A stretch of DNA of 7,398 nucleotides from Candidatus Latescibacterota bacterium (GTDB lineage Bacteria > JAAXHH01), in assembly GCA_022821935.1 (NCBI GenBank), contig JAJECR010000034.1:1-7398 (forward strand), written 5' to 3'. The first letter of the stretch is position 1. Each line of letters opens with the position of its first letter. The translations under genes and the position numbers were made by a program. The notes beneath the pieces were generated by a model that was not told where the DNA came from, did not search any database, and worked only from the letters and a program-made list of their open reading frames with translations. Positions 1 through 5,760 of this stretch are shown piece after piece.

Positions 1-402
1 TGGATCACCTACTACGCCAATGGCAACAAGCGCAGCGAGGGCAATTACGAGATGGGCGTGAAGAACGGGAACTGGATCCAGTACTTCAGCAACGGCAACA
101 AGAAGAGCGAGGGAAGGTTCAAGAACGGCCTCAACGAGGGCTGGTACGTCTGCTGGCACGAGAACGGAACCAAACAGTGGGAAGGCGACTACGGTCCCCA
201 CGTGGGCAAGTCCTACGACGGCAAGAAGGAAGGGCGGTGGCTGTGCTACTCGGCGAAGGACGGCGAGACGGTCTGGCGGACCATCACGTACAAGCACGGC
301 ACGCGCACCCAGCCCGACGAGCATCCGCTCGGACCGTGCTCCGCCTGTGGCGATCCCATCCACGACCCCGACACGGACCTCTGTCCGGCGTGCGCGGGCT
401 GA
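1..402 (+). CDS. MORN-type repeat protein with C-terminal zinc ribbon (5'-truncated by window edge)
   Basis: The reading frame is open from base 1, so the true start lies outside the window; the internal ATG at 52 falls mid-repeat and is not the start. Four consecutive repeats begin with Trp at bases 1, 73, 142 and 238. The first two fit a W-x-x-Y-[YF]-x-N-G-x-K-x-x-E-G pattern of 23-24 residues, as in MORN_2 / YwqK-like proteins; the third carries an insertion of about eight residues and the fourth is degenerate. After the repeats comes a CxxC-x11-CxxC cluster (cysteine codons at 337, 346, 382 and 391), a probable zinc ribbon, and the protein ends two residues later. MORN_2 repeats form beta-hairpin arrays often linked to protein or lipid contacts, but no enzymatic role is known for this arrangement. 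No membrane segment is visible in the part seen. The family call is good; the function is unknown. Confidence 0.8.
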   Translation, partial: WITYYANGNKRSEGNYEMGVKNGNWIQYFSNGNKKSEGRFKNGLNEGWYVCWHENGTKQWEGDYGPHVGKSYDGKKEGRWLCYSAKDGETVWRTITYKHGTRTQPDEHPLGPCSACGDPIHDPDTDLCPACAG

Positions 403-464
403 AACCGGGGCCCCTTAGCGCGGCGATTTTACCTGCGTGGCACCTTCACCTGTCGATCATTTCC

Positions 465-470
465 AAAGGA
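465..470 (+). promoter_or_regulatory. Ribosome binding site deciding the GTG start of the solute-binding protein
   Basis: AAAGGA lies 11 bases before GTG 482. It sits inside the longer open frame that begins at GTG 437, which argues against that upstream start. The ATG at 494 has no purine-rich site at a usable distance. Confidence 0.55.
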
Positions 471-481
471 ACCGACCGCCC

Positions 482-1861
482 GTGAAAACCCGGATGACGC
501 GCCGTGCATTCTTGCAGTCGTCGACCGCCGCGGGCCTTGGCCTGATGGCGGGCTGCAACCCAACTCCCTCGCCCGGCGTCATCTTCAAGGGCTGGGTCTA
601 CGAACCCGGCCTGGTCCGGGAAAACCTGGACTACTTCGAAGGGCAGACCGGCATCAAGGTGGACTACAACGCGGTGTCGGGCAACTATCACGACAAGATG
701 GTGGCGCTGCACGTGGGCGGGGCGCCCATGGAATGCTGCTACGTCCGCGACGACGATTTCGCCGAATGGGTCGAAGCCGGCTGGCTGCGTCCCTGCGACG
801 ATCTCCTGGCCGCCGATCCCGACACGTCGGCGACGACGGCGGATCTCTTCCCCTATAACCTGTCGTCCATGACCTACGGCGGAAAGCGGTACGGCCTGCC
901 CTACTATACCGATTTCAACATCTGGATCTACAACGCGGCCATGCTGGAGGCGGCGGGTTTCGACACGCCGGCGCGGACGCTGGACGAGTTGACCGAACAG
1001 GCCGTCAAGGTACGGGAAGCCCGGATCCGCACCCCAGACGGGGACGTCATCGAATATCCGATCATGCTGAACTTCCGGCAGAGCGTACTTGGGTTCGCCG
1101 ACTGGTGGACCCTCAACTACGCAAGCGAGATTTCGCTGTTTGACGATGATCTCAACCCCACGTTTCCCGACGACGAAGGCCGCCAGGCCGAAACAGTGCT
1201 CCAATGGCTCACAGACGGGATCAACCGGCACCGCATCATCTCGCCCTCCTCGCTGACCGTGGGACAGATGCGGGATCATGTCGCCGGCGGCAGGCAGGTA
1301 TACGGCATTCTCAACAAGTACGACCTGGAATACGCTAACAACCGCCGGAATTCGGTCGCCGCGGACGAGGAACTGAAGCGAAAAGGGTCCGATGCGCTGC
1401 ACGCGAAGGTGTACCGGATGGCGCCGGTGCCTTCGATCTCGGCTGACCAGCACGGCACCCTGGGCTGGACACGCATGTACAGCCTGACGTCGCGGTGCCG
1501 GGAAGACCGGATGCAGGACGCGTGGGCGTTGATGAAGTTCCTGGGCGCGAAGGACGCCGCCGGAGAATACTACACGGCGCGGCGCTGGTTCCGGCTGCGG
1601 GGACTGGGATTCGCCTACCGGTCGCTGCTGGACGATCCGGAAGTCATCGCCCAGACCGAGCAGTGGGGCGAGATCGACAAGATCCGGGAGCAGGCCCGGC
1701 ACGTCCGGCCAAGGGAGAACATCAAGGCGCCCTGGTTCCCCGATTTCAAGATCTACTATCAGCCGGAGATCCAGAAGGTTCTCCTTGGACAGCAGTCCCC
1801 TCGCGACGGCCTCGCCCGGATCGCGCGGCGCTGCCGCCAGCTGATCGCGGAATGGTCCTGA
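482..1861 (+). CDS. ABC transporter substrate-binding lipoprotein, family 1 (sugar type), Tat signal
   Basis: This is the extracytoplasmic binding protein of a carbohydrate-type ABC importer, 459 residues from GTG 482, a usual length for family 1 binding proteins. The N-terminus has a twin-arginine motif (T-R-R-A-F-L-Q, residues 6-12), a short hydrophobic stretch and a lipobox-like L-M-A-G-C with the putative lipidated Cys at 25. It is therefore probably Tat-exported and membrane-anchored. The mature part shows typical hallmarks: a Y-G-L-P-Y-Y-T-D segment followed by I-Y-N-A-A-M-L-E-A-A-G-F-D-T-P (hinge and ligand-cleft region), and a C-terminal W-A-L-M-K-F-L-G stretch. A start at ATG 494 would keep both the RR motif and the lipobox, while GTG 437 would add 15 residues before the signal. 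The gene leads an operon and its stop is 4 bases before the first permease. The substrate cannot be named; a sugar, oligosaccharide or polyol is likely from the family. No clear promoter was found in 403-481. Confidence 0.9.
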   Translation: MKTRMTRRAFLQSSTAAGLGLMAGCNPTPSPGVIFKGWVYEPGLVRENLDYFEGQTGIKVDYNAVSGNYHDKMVALHVGGAPMECCYVRDDDFAEWVEAGWLRPCDDLLAADPDTSATTADLFPYNLSSMTYGGKRYGLPYYTDFNIWIYNAAMLEAAGFDTPARTLDELTEQAVKVREARIRTPDGDVIEYPIMLNFRQSVLGFADWWTLNYASEISLFDDDLNPTFPDDEGRQAETVLQWLTDGINRHRIISPSSLTVGQMRDHVAGGRQVYGILNKYDLEYANNRRNSVAADEELKRKGSDALHAKVYRMAPVPSISADQHGTLGWTRMYSLTSRCREDRMQDAWALMKFLGAKDAAGEYYTARRWFRLRGLGFAYRSLLDDPEVIAQTEQWGEIDKIREQARHVRPRENIKAPWFPDFKIYYQPEIQKVLLGQQSPRDGLARIARRCRQLIAEWS

Positions 1862-1865
1862 ACAA

Positions 1866-2795
1866 ATGACCGTAATCAAGCCCTTTCATCTCATGTCGCG
1901 GACGCGGGACGTCCTGCCCCTGCTGCTGAACCTGCCGGCCGTGATCCTGCTGCTCGCTTTCATCGCCTACCCCATCGGCATTTCCTTCTGGATGAGCCTG
2001 CACCGGTACAACCTGCGCCGGCCCGACCAGGTGTACTTCCACGGCCTGGAGAACTACGCGACCATCCTGGCGAGTTCCGAGTTCTGGAACGCCCTGTGGA
2101 TCTCGCTGTACTTCACCTTCATGGCCGTCCTGCTGGTTATCGTGATCGCCATGGCCATCGCCCTGCTGCTTCACGAGTCCTTCCGCGGCCGCGGCGTGGT
2201 GCGGGCGCTGCTGCTCATTCCCTGGGCAATCCCGGGCGTGGTCAACGGCCTCATGTGGGTGGGACTGCTCGGGGATTACGGGGCATTCAACGCCATGCTG
2301 GAGGACTCGGTCGCTGCCGTCAACTACCTCTTCGGTATCAACATTGTATATACAGGCATGGCTTCGCCCTTTGTCGCGCTGAACGCCGCCATCGGCGCCC
2401 ACGTGTGGCGCAGCGTGCCCTTTGCGTGCATCATCTTTCTGGCGGCGATCCAGGCCATACCCACCGAACAGTACAGGGCTGCCAGGGTGGATGGCGCCAC
2501 GTCGTGGAACCGCTTCCGCTTCATCACCCTACCCTGGCTCTACCACGCCGTGCTCGTCGTGGCCATCTTCGAGACGATGAATGGCTTCAGGGCCTTCGAC
2601 CTGATCTACGCACTCACCGGTGGTGGACCCGGCGACGCCACCCACGTGATCGCCTGGCAGACCTACAAGGAAGCCTTCGCGCGTCTAGATTTCGGCGGGG
2701 CGAACGCCTATTCCTACCTGATCACGCTGATCACCATGACCCTGGCCATCATCTACATCCGGTTGCTGTACCGCCGCGGACTGGTACAGGGATAG
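1866..2795 (+). CDS. Sugar ABC transporter permease, MalF/UgpA type
   Basis: Inner-membrane channel subunit of 309 residues with about six membrane segments (roughly residues 17-43, 74-103, 111-135, 170-198, 226-246 and 281-301). The cytoplasmic EAA loop that docks on the ATPase is clear: Y-R-A-A-R-V-D-G-A at 203-211, ending in I-T-L-P at 220-223. The later A-L-T-G-G-G-P motif (249-255) is typical of MalF/UgpA-type subunits, and residues 60-65 (G-L-E-N-Y-A) match the usual periplasmic start after the first segment. ATG 1866 lies 4 bases after the upstream stop and has no strong Shine-Dalgarno site, so translation is probably coupled to the binding-protein gene. It should pair with the MalG-type permease directly downstream. 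Confidence 0.93.
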   Translation: MTVIKPFHLMSRTRDVLPLLLNLPAVILLLAFIAYPIGISFWMSLHRYNLRRPDQVYFHGLENYATILASSEFWNALWISLYFTFMAVLLVIVIAMAIALLLHESFRGRGVVRALLLIPWAIPGVVNGLMWVGLLGDYGAFNAMLEDSVAAVNYLFGINIVYTGMASPFVALNAAIGAHVWRSVPFACIIFLAAIQAIPTEQYRAARVDGATSWNRFRFITLPWLYHAVLVVAIFETMNGFRAFDLIYALTGGGPGDATHVIAWQTYKEAFARLDFGGANAYSYLITLITMTLAIIYIRLLYRRGLVQG

Positions 2796-2799
2796 GGGA
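2794..2799 (+). promoter_or_regulatory. Ribosome binding site of the second permease, overlapping the previous stop codon
   Basis: AGGGGA lies 5 bases before ATG 2805 and shares its first two bases with the TAG stop (2793-2795) of the first permease. This arrangement ties translation of the two permeases together. Confidence 0.6.
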
Positions 2800-2804
2800 C
2801 AATC

Positions 2805-3650
2805 ATGTGGCGACGCGCCTCGCTCTACATTTACGCTCTGGCGGCCGTAATCTACCTGACCCTGCCCTTCGCCTGGGTGGCGGCCGTCAGTTTCATGCCC
2901 GAACGGGAAGTGACACAGCAACACTGGTGGCCCGAGGAGCCCACCATCGGGAATTACAGCCTCTATTTCGACGTGGAAGGCCAGTCGGCGGACGTGGGCG
3001 CCGCCATCGCCCGGCAGTTCCCCCGGGCCATCGTCAACAGCCTGATCATCGGCACGGCGGTGATGCTGCTCAACCTGACCTGTGGATCCCTGGCGGCCTA
3101 CGCCCTGGCACGCCTGCCGTTCCGCGGCAACCTGCTGCTCCTGCTCTTCTACCTGGGTTCGCGCAGCGTGCCCGGCGTGGCCATCATGATCCCCATGTAC
3201 CTGCTGATGCGGAGCTACGGACTGCTGGACACGCACCTGTCGGTGATCCTGTCCCACACGACCTTCACCCTGCCCTTCACCATCTGGATCCTGAAGGGCT
3301 ACTTCCAGACCGTGCCCTTGGACCTGGAGCGGGCCGCGCGGGTCGACGGTTGCACGCCGCTGGGCGCGCTCGTGCGGGTCTTTCTGCCCGTCACCACGCC
3401 GGGACTGGTGGCCGTGGGCATCTTCGCCTTCATCGCGTCCTGGGGCGAGTTCCTCTTCGCCCTGCTCTTCACCACCACTATCGCCTCCAGGCCAGTAACG
3501 GTGCTGGCGTCGGACTTCGCCCAGGAACTGCAGGTGCCCTTCACCGTCATCGCCGCGGGCGGCGTGCTGGTCATTCTCCTGCCCCTGGTGCTGTCCTTTA
3601 TCTTCCAGCGGCTCATCATCCAAGGCATCGGAGGTTCGGTGACCGGGTAG
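2805..3650 (+). CDS. Sugar ABC transporter permease, MalG/UgpE type
   Basis: Second inner-membrane channel subunit, 281 residues, a normal MalG length. The first membrane segment is at about residues 7-29, followed by a periplasmic loop, and more segments run from about 74 to the C-terminus. The EAA loop reads L-E-R-A-A-R-V-D-G-C at 174-183 and closes with V-F-L-P (191-194). The usual Ala after D-G is Cys here, a small-for-small change unlikely to matter. W-G-E-F-L-F-A-L at 213-220 is the family's conserved W-x-E-F stretch. The start is supported by AGGGGA just upstream. The last codons (Val-Thr-Gly-stop) lie inside the first copy of the 31-base repeat that fills the gap to the ATPase gene, so the repeat begins within the coding region. 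Confidence 0.93.
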   Translation: MWRRASLYIYALAAVIYLTLPFAWVAAVSFMPEREVTQQHWWPEEPTIGNYSLYFDVEGQSADVGAAIARQFPRAIVNSLIIGTAVMLLNLTCGSLAAYALARLPFRGNLLLLLFYLGSRSVPGVAIMIPMYLLMRSYGLLDTHLSVILSHTTFTLPFTIWILKGYFQTVPLDLERAARVDGCTPLGALVRVFLPVTTPGLVAVGIFAFIASWGEFLFALLFTTTIASRPVTVLASDFAQELQVPFTVIAAGGVLVILLPLVLSFIFQRLIIQGIGGSVTG

Positions 3651-3764
3651 GCGGTAAACATTTGACTAGGTGACCGGCAATCCGAGTGACAGACGTCTAG
3701 GATGACCGCCAGCCCGGTTGATCGGCGACCGAGTGGCCGGCAGCCCAGATCACTGGATAAATCA
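3640..3764 (+). repeat. Four degenerate tandem copies of a 31-32 base unit between permease and ATPase genes
   Basis: Copies begin at 3640, 3671, 3703 and 3734, each opening with TGACCGG, TGACCGG, TGACCGC or TGGCCGG. Hand alignment without gaps gives about 19 of 31 identical bases for copy 1 versus 2, 19 of 31 for 2 versus 3, and 17 of 31 for 3 versus 4. Copies 1 and 2 both end in CTAGG. The period is close to three helical turns. The array starts in the last codons of the permease and ends at the ATPase ribosome binding site. It is not a known family that I recognise. It could be an eroded tandem duplication or a series of binding sites. Confidence 0.55.
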
Positions 3765-3768
3765 GGAG
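3764..3768 (+). promoter_or_regulatory. Ribosome binding site that selects the TTG start of the ATPase
   Basis: AGGAG lies 8 bases before TTG 3777, ideal spacing. The in-frame ATG at 3702 has no such site, and the 25 residues it would add come entirely from the repeat array and resemble no ABC ATPase N-terminus. Confidence 0.75.
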
Positions 3769-3776
3769 TAACTTCA

Positions 3777-4913
3777 TTGGCACGAGTCCGACTGAACAAC
3801 CTTACAAAGCACTTCGGCGACGTGGTGGCCGTGGACGACGTTACACTCGACATCGCCGACCGCGAGTTCCTGACGCTCCTTGGCCCGTCGGGCTGCGGCA
3901 AGACCACCCTGCTCAACATGATCGCCGGGCTGGAGTCGCCGACGGCGGGCGAGGTGTGGTTCGACGACCGGAATGTCACGGCCGTGCCGCCCGAGCGGCG
4001 GGACATCGCCATGGTGTTTCAGACCTACGCCCTCTATCCTCACATGCACGTCTTCGACAATGTCGCTTTCGGGCTCAAAATGCGGGGCGTGCCGGCTGAG
4101 GAACGGAAGAGACTGGTGCTGGCTGCGGCGAAGACCATGGAGATCGAGCATCTGCTGGACCGCAAGCCCCGGGCGCTGAGCGGCGGGCAGCGGCAGCGGG
4201 TCGCCCTGGCCCGCGCCATCGTCCGCGATCCGGGCGTGTTTCTCCTCGACGAACCGCTGTCCAATTTGGACGCGCAGTTGAGGGTCGTGATGCGAACGGA
4301 ACTAAAGCGCCTTCACGGCGACCTGGAAATGACCTTCGTCTACGTCACCCACGATCAGGCCGAATCGCTCATCCTCTCCGACCGGATCGTAGTCATGAAG
4401 GAAGGGAAAATCCAGCAGATCGGCACGCCCGAGTCCATCTACGACAGCCCCGCTAACACCTTTGTGGCCGGTTTCGTGGGGAGTCCGCCCATCAACCTGC
4501 TGAAGGGTGTGCTGGATCGGGCGGCGAGCGGTGATTGGCGGGTGGTGGGTGAGGGCTTTTCGTGCGGTGTGCCGGCGTCCATGGCAGAGCAGATAAAACA
4601 ACCAGAAGGACGGAAGGTATCCCTGGGCGTCCGCGCGGAGGACATAGGCATCAATGAGGCGCCGTCGTCAGCGGGATCGGCGAGCGAGACGGGCAGCCAA
4701 ACGGGCTACATGGATCAATCGGTCGGTCGTGCCGAGGTCGTGGTGCGCGAACCCATGGGCAGCGATCTGTACCTTACGGTGGATGTCGGAGGCAGCAACG
4801 TCAAGGTTCGCACTCGGCCCGACAGCCGCTCGGACAAAGGCGATGTATTGGACCTCTTCTTCGATCTGGATAAAATCCACCTGTTTGATGAGGAGAGTGG
4901 AAACTCCATTTAA
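3777..4913 (+). CDS. ABC importer ATPase, MalK/UgpC type, TTG start
   Basis: Motor subunit of the importer, 378 residues from TTG 3777, beginning M-A-R-V-R-L-N-N-L-T-K, the normal beginning of this family. All catalytic elements are present: Walker A G-P-S-G-C-G-K-T (35-42), Q-loop Gln 81, signature L-S-G-G-Q (134-138), Walker B V-F-L-L-D-E (154-159), D-loop S-N-L-D (162-165) and H-loop His 192. The C-terminal part has the I-Y-D-S-P-A-N-T-F-V-A-G-F-V-G-S linker and a TOBE/MalK-type regulatory domain with V-S-L-G-V-R-A-E-D-I. That domain is interrupted by a Ser/Gly/Thr-rich stretch (about bases 4656-4722) before V-V-V-R-E-P-M-G-S. The ATPase hydrolyses ATP on the cytoplasmic face to drive uptake through the two permeases. 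MalK-type ATPases can serve several importers, but its position directly after the permeases argues for a dedicated one. Confidence 0.93.
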   Translation: MARVRLNNLTKHFGDVVAVDDVTLDIADREFLTLLGPSGCGKTTLLNMIAGLESPTAGEVWFDDRNVTAVPPERRDIAMVFQTYALYPHMHVFDNVAFGLKMRGVPAEERKRLVLAAAKTMEIEHLLDRKPRALSGGQRQRVALARAIVRDPGVFLLDEPLSNLDAQLRVVMRTELKRLHGDLEMTFVYVTHDQAESLILSDRIVVMKEGKIQQIGTPESIYDSPANTFVAGFVGSPPINLLKGVLDRAASGDWRVVGEGFSCGVPASMAEQIKQPEGRKVSLGVRAEDIGINEAPSSAGSASETGSQTGYMDQSVGRAEVVVREPMGSDLYLTVDVGGSNVKVRTRPDSRSDKGDVLDLFFDLDKIHLFDEESGNSI

Positions 4914-4914
4914 A
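4885..4914 (+). promoter_or_regulatory. Possible sigma70-type promoter for the nucleotidyltransferase gene
   Basis: TTGATG (4885-4890) and TTTAAA (4909-4914) are separated by 18 bases, each matching four of six consensus bases. The pair overlaps the 3' end of the ATPase gene and would start transcription about 100 bases before the nucleotidyltransferase. The match is only moderate. Confidence 0.25.
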
Positions 4915-4927
4915 CGATTCATCAATA

Positions 4928-4985
4928 AACCGCTTTCACCTGAACAATTCGAACATCTGTCGGTTAGTTCTGTGCCGAAGCGGTT
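4928..4985 (+). repeat. Inverted repeat AACCGCTT / AAGCGGTT upstream of the nucleotidyltransferase
   Basis: A perfect 8-base inverted repeat has arms at 4928-4935 and 4978-4985, with 42 bases between them. A smaller pair, GAAC (4951-4954) and GTTC (4967-4970), nests inside it, so the leader RNA could fold into a two-tier stem. There is no U-run after the right arm, so it does not look like an intrinsic terminator. It could be a leader structure or a protein site, or chance. Confidence 0.35.
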
Positions 4986-5017
4986 ACATGGTTCCTTACG
5001 ACTAGCAGGGAAACGAG

Positions 5018-5722
5018 ATGATCGGGATTGAAGCTGCACAGACGTTCGTTGACAATCGATTTCCGGATTGCATCGCAGCCTTGCTGTTTGGGAGCGTGGC
5101 AAGGGGTGAGGGTACGGATCGATCAGACTTGGACGTGCTGATCGTAATGCCCGATGAAATCCAATCTTATCGTCAATCTTTTCATGAGTATGGGTGGAAT
5201 ATCGAAGTATGGGTTGTTTCAAAAGGTAATGCAACCGCGAAGATCCAGCGGCCGACTGTGAACCAGCAACCTATCACGCTGACTGCCTATGCCGAGGGCC
5301 TTGTCTTAAGGGATCGGGGTGATTTCATTAATTCGCTTCGGGAGAAAGCTCGCAGGATACTCGAGGAAGGACCGCCACCAATAACAAGCCGGGATATCGC
5401 CACATACCGCTACGTGTTGACCGACTGGCTGGACGATTTCTTGGATACTTCTGAACACAAAGAAGCTGTTCTTATCGCTCATGCGCTTACGGTCAAATCT
5501 GCAGAATTTCTGTTGGCCTTTCATGGACGCTGGATCGAAGAGGGTCGATGGATGTTTCGTGCGTTACAGAGTGTCGATCATCCCCTGGCCGCTATCCATC
5601 TCGATCGACTCACAGAGTTTTACAGATCCGGTGAAAAGGACAACCTGGCCAAACATGCAGAAGCCATACTGGCATTGGCCGGAGGCAGGTTATACGCGGG
5701 ATTCCACCAGACTTTGGATTAA
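5018..5722 (+). CDS. Polymerase-beta-fold nucleotidyltransferase domain protein
   Basis: A 234-residue protein. The N-terminal domain carries the hallmark of the pol-beta/MNT nucleotidyltransferase superfamily: L-L-F-G-S-V-A-R-G with G25-S26, then D-L-D (Asp37 and Asp39) for metal binding. Glu63 in N-I-E-V-W is a plausible third carboxylate on the next strand. Residues from about 120 on are predicted helical, as in stand-alone transferases such as the kanamycin type, and end in A-G-G-R-L-Y-A-G-F. The fold predicts transfer of an NMP group to a hydroxyl of a small molecule, protein or RNA; the substrate is unknown. The start is supported by AGGGA at 5007-5011, 6 bases before ATG 5018. The gene is visibly more AT-rich than its neighbours (some 60-base stretches about 40-55% G+C, against about 70% in the permeases), suggesting separate ancestry. 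No partner HEPN-type gene lies next to it. An antitoxin-like MNT or an aminoglycoside adenylyltransferase relative remains possible but unproven. Confidence 0.85.
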   Translation: MIGIEAAQTFVDNRFPDCIAALLFGSVARGEGTDRSDLDVLIVMPDEIQSYRQSFHEYGWNIEVWVVSKGNATAKIQRPTVNQQPITLTAYAEGLVLRDRGDFINSLREKARRILEEGPPPITSRDIATYRYVLTDWLDDFLDTSEHKEAVLIAHALTVKSAEFLLAFHGRWIEEGRWMFRALQSVDHPLAAIHLDRLTEFYRSGEKDNLAKHAEAILALAGGRLYAGFHQTLD

Positions 5723-5760
5723 TGTAACTCCCTCCCTCTAATGCCCCGTCGCGATCCCGC

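Noticed and set aside
390..430. Intrinsic terminator after the MORN gene, using the GC-rich stretch before TTTT at 427-430
   Set aside because: GGGGCCCC has no loop, and the longer arms pair poorly; I could not draw a convincing stem next to the T-run.
446..1879. Long open frame (477 codons) antisense to the solute-binding protein gene
   Set aside because: It mirrors a well-supported gene; its translation is rich in Arg, Val, Gly and Pro with no recognisable motif. Long antisense frames are expected in GC-rich coding DNA.
2685..3623. 312-codon antisense frame under the second permease
   Set aside because: Highly charged and repetitive in Gln, Gly, Asp and Glu, the typical complement of membrane-protein codons; no start context or motif.
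2096..3673. 525-codon + strand frame crossing both permease genes
   Set aside because: It is an out-of-frame reading of two genes with clear EAA motifs; the product is Arg/His/Pro/Gly-rich and spans an obvious gene boundary.
4928..4985. Integron attC site next to an adenylyltransferase-like gene
   Set aside because: The inverted arms do not fit the RYYYAAC / GTTRRRY core ends, there is no matching site on the other side of the gene, and no integrase is present.
5018..5722. MNT/HEPN toxin-antitoxin module
   Set aside because: No adjacent HEPN gene is present on either side; the next genes are the transporter ATPase and a convergent SDR. The R-x5-H near the C-terminus alone is too weak.
5696..5760. 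GCGGGAT (5696-5702) / ATCCCGC (5754-5760) as a terminator for the nucleotidyltransferase
   Set aside because: The left arm is inside the gene, the loop is 51 bases, and no T-run follows; a 7-base match at this distance can be chance.
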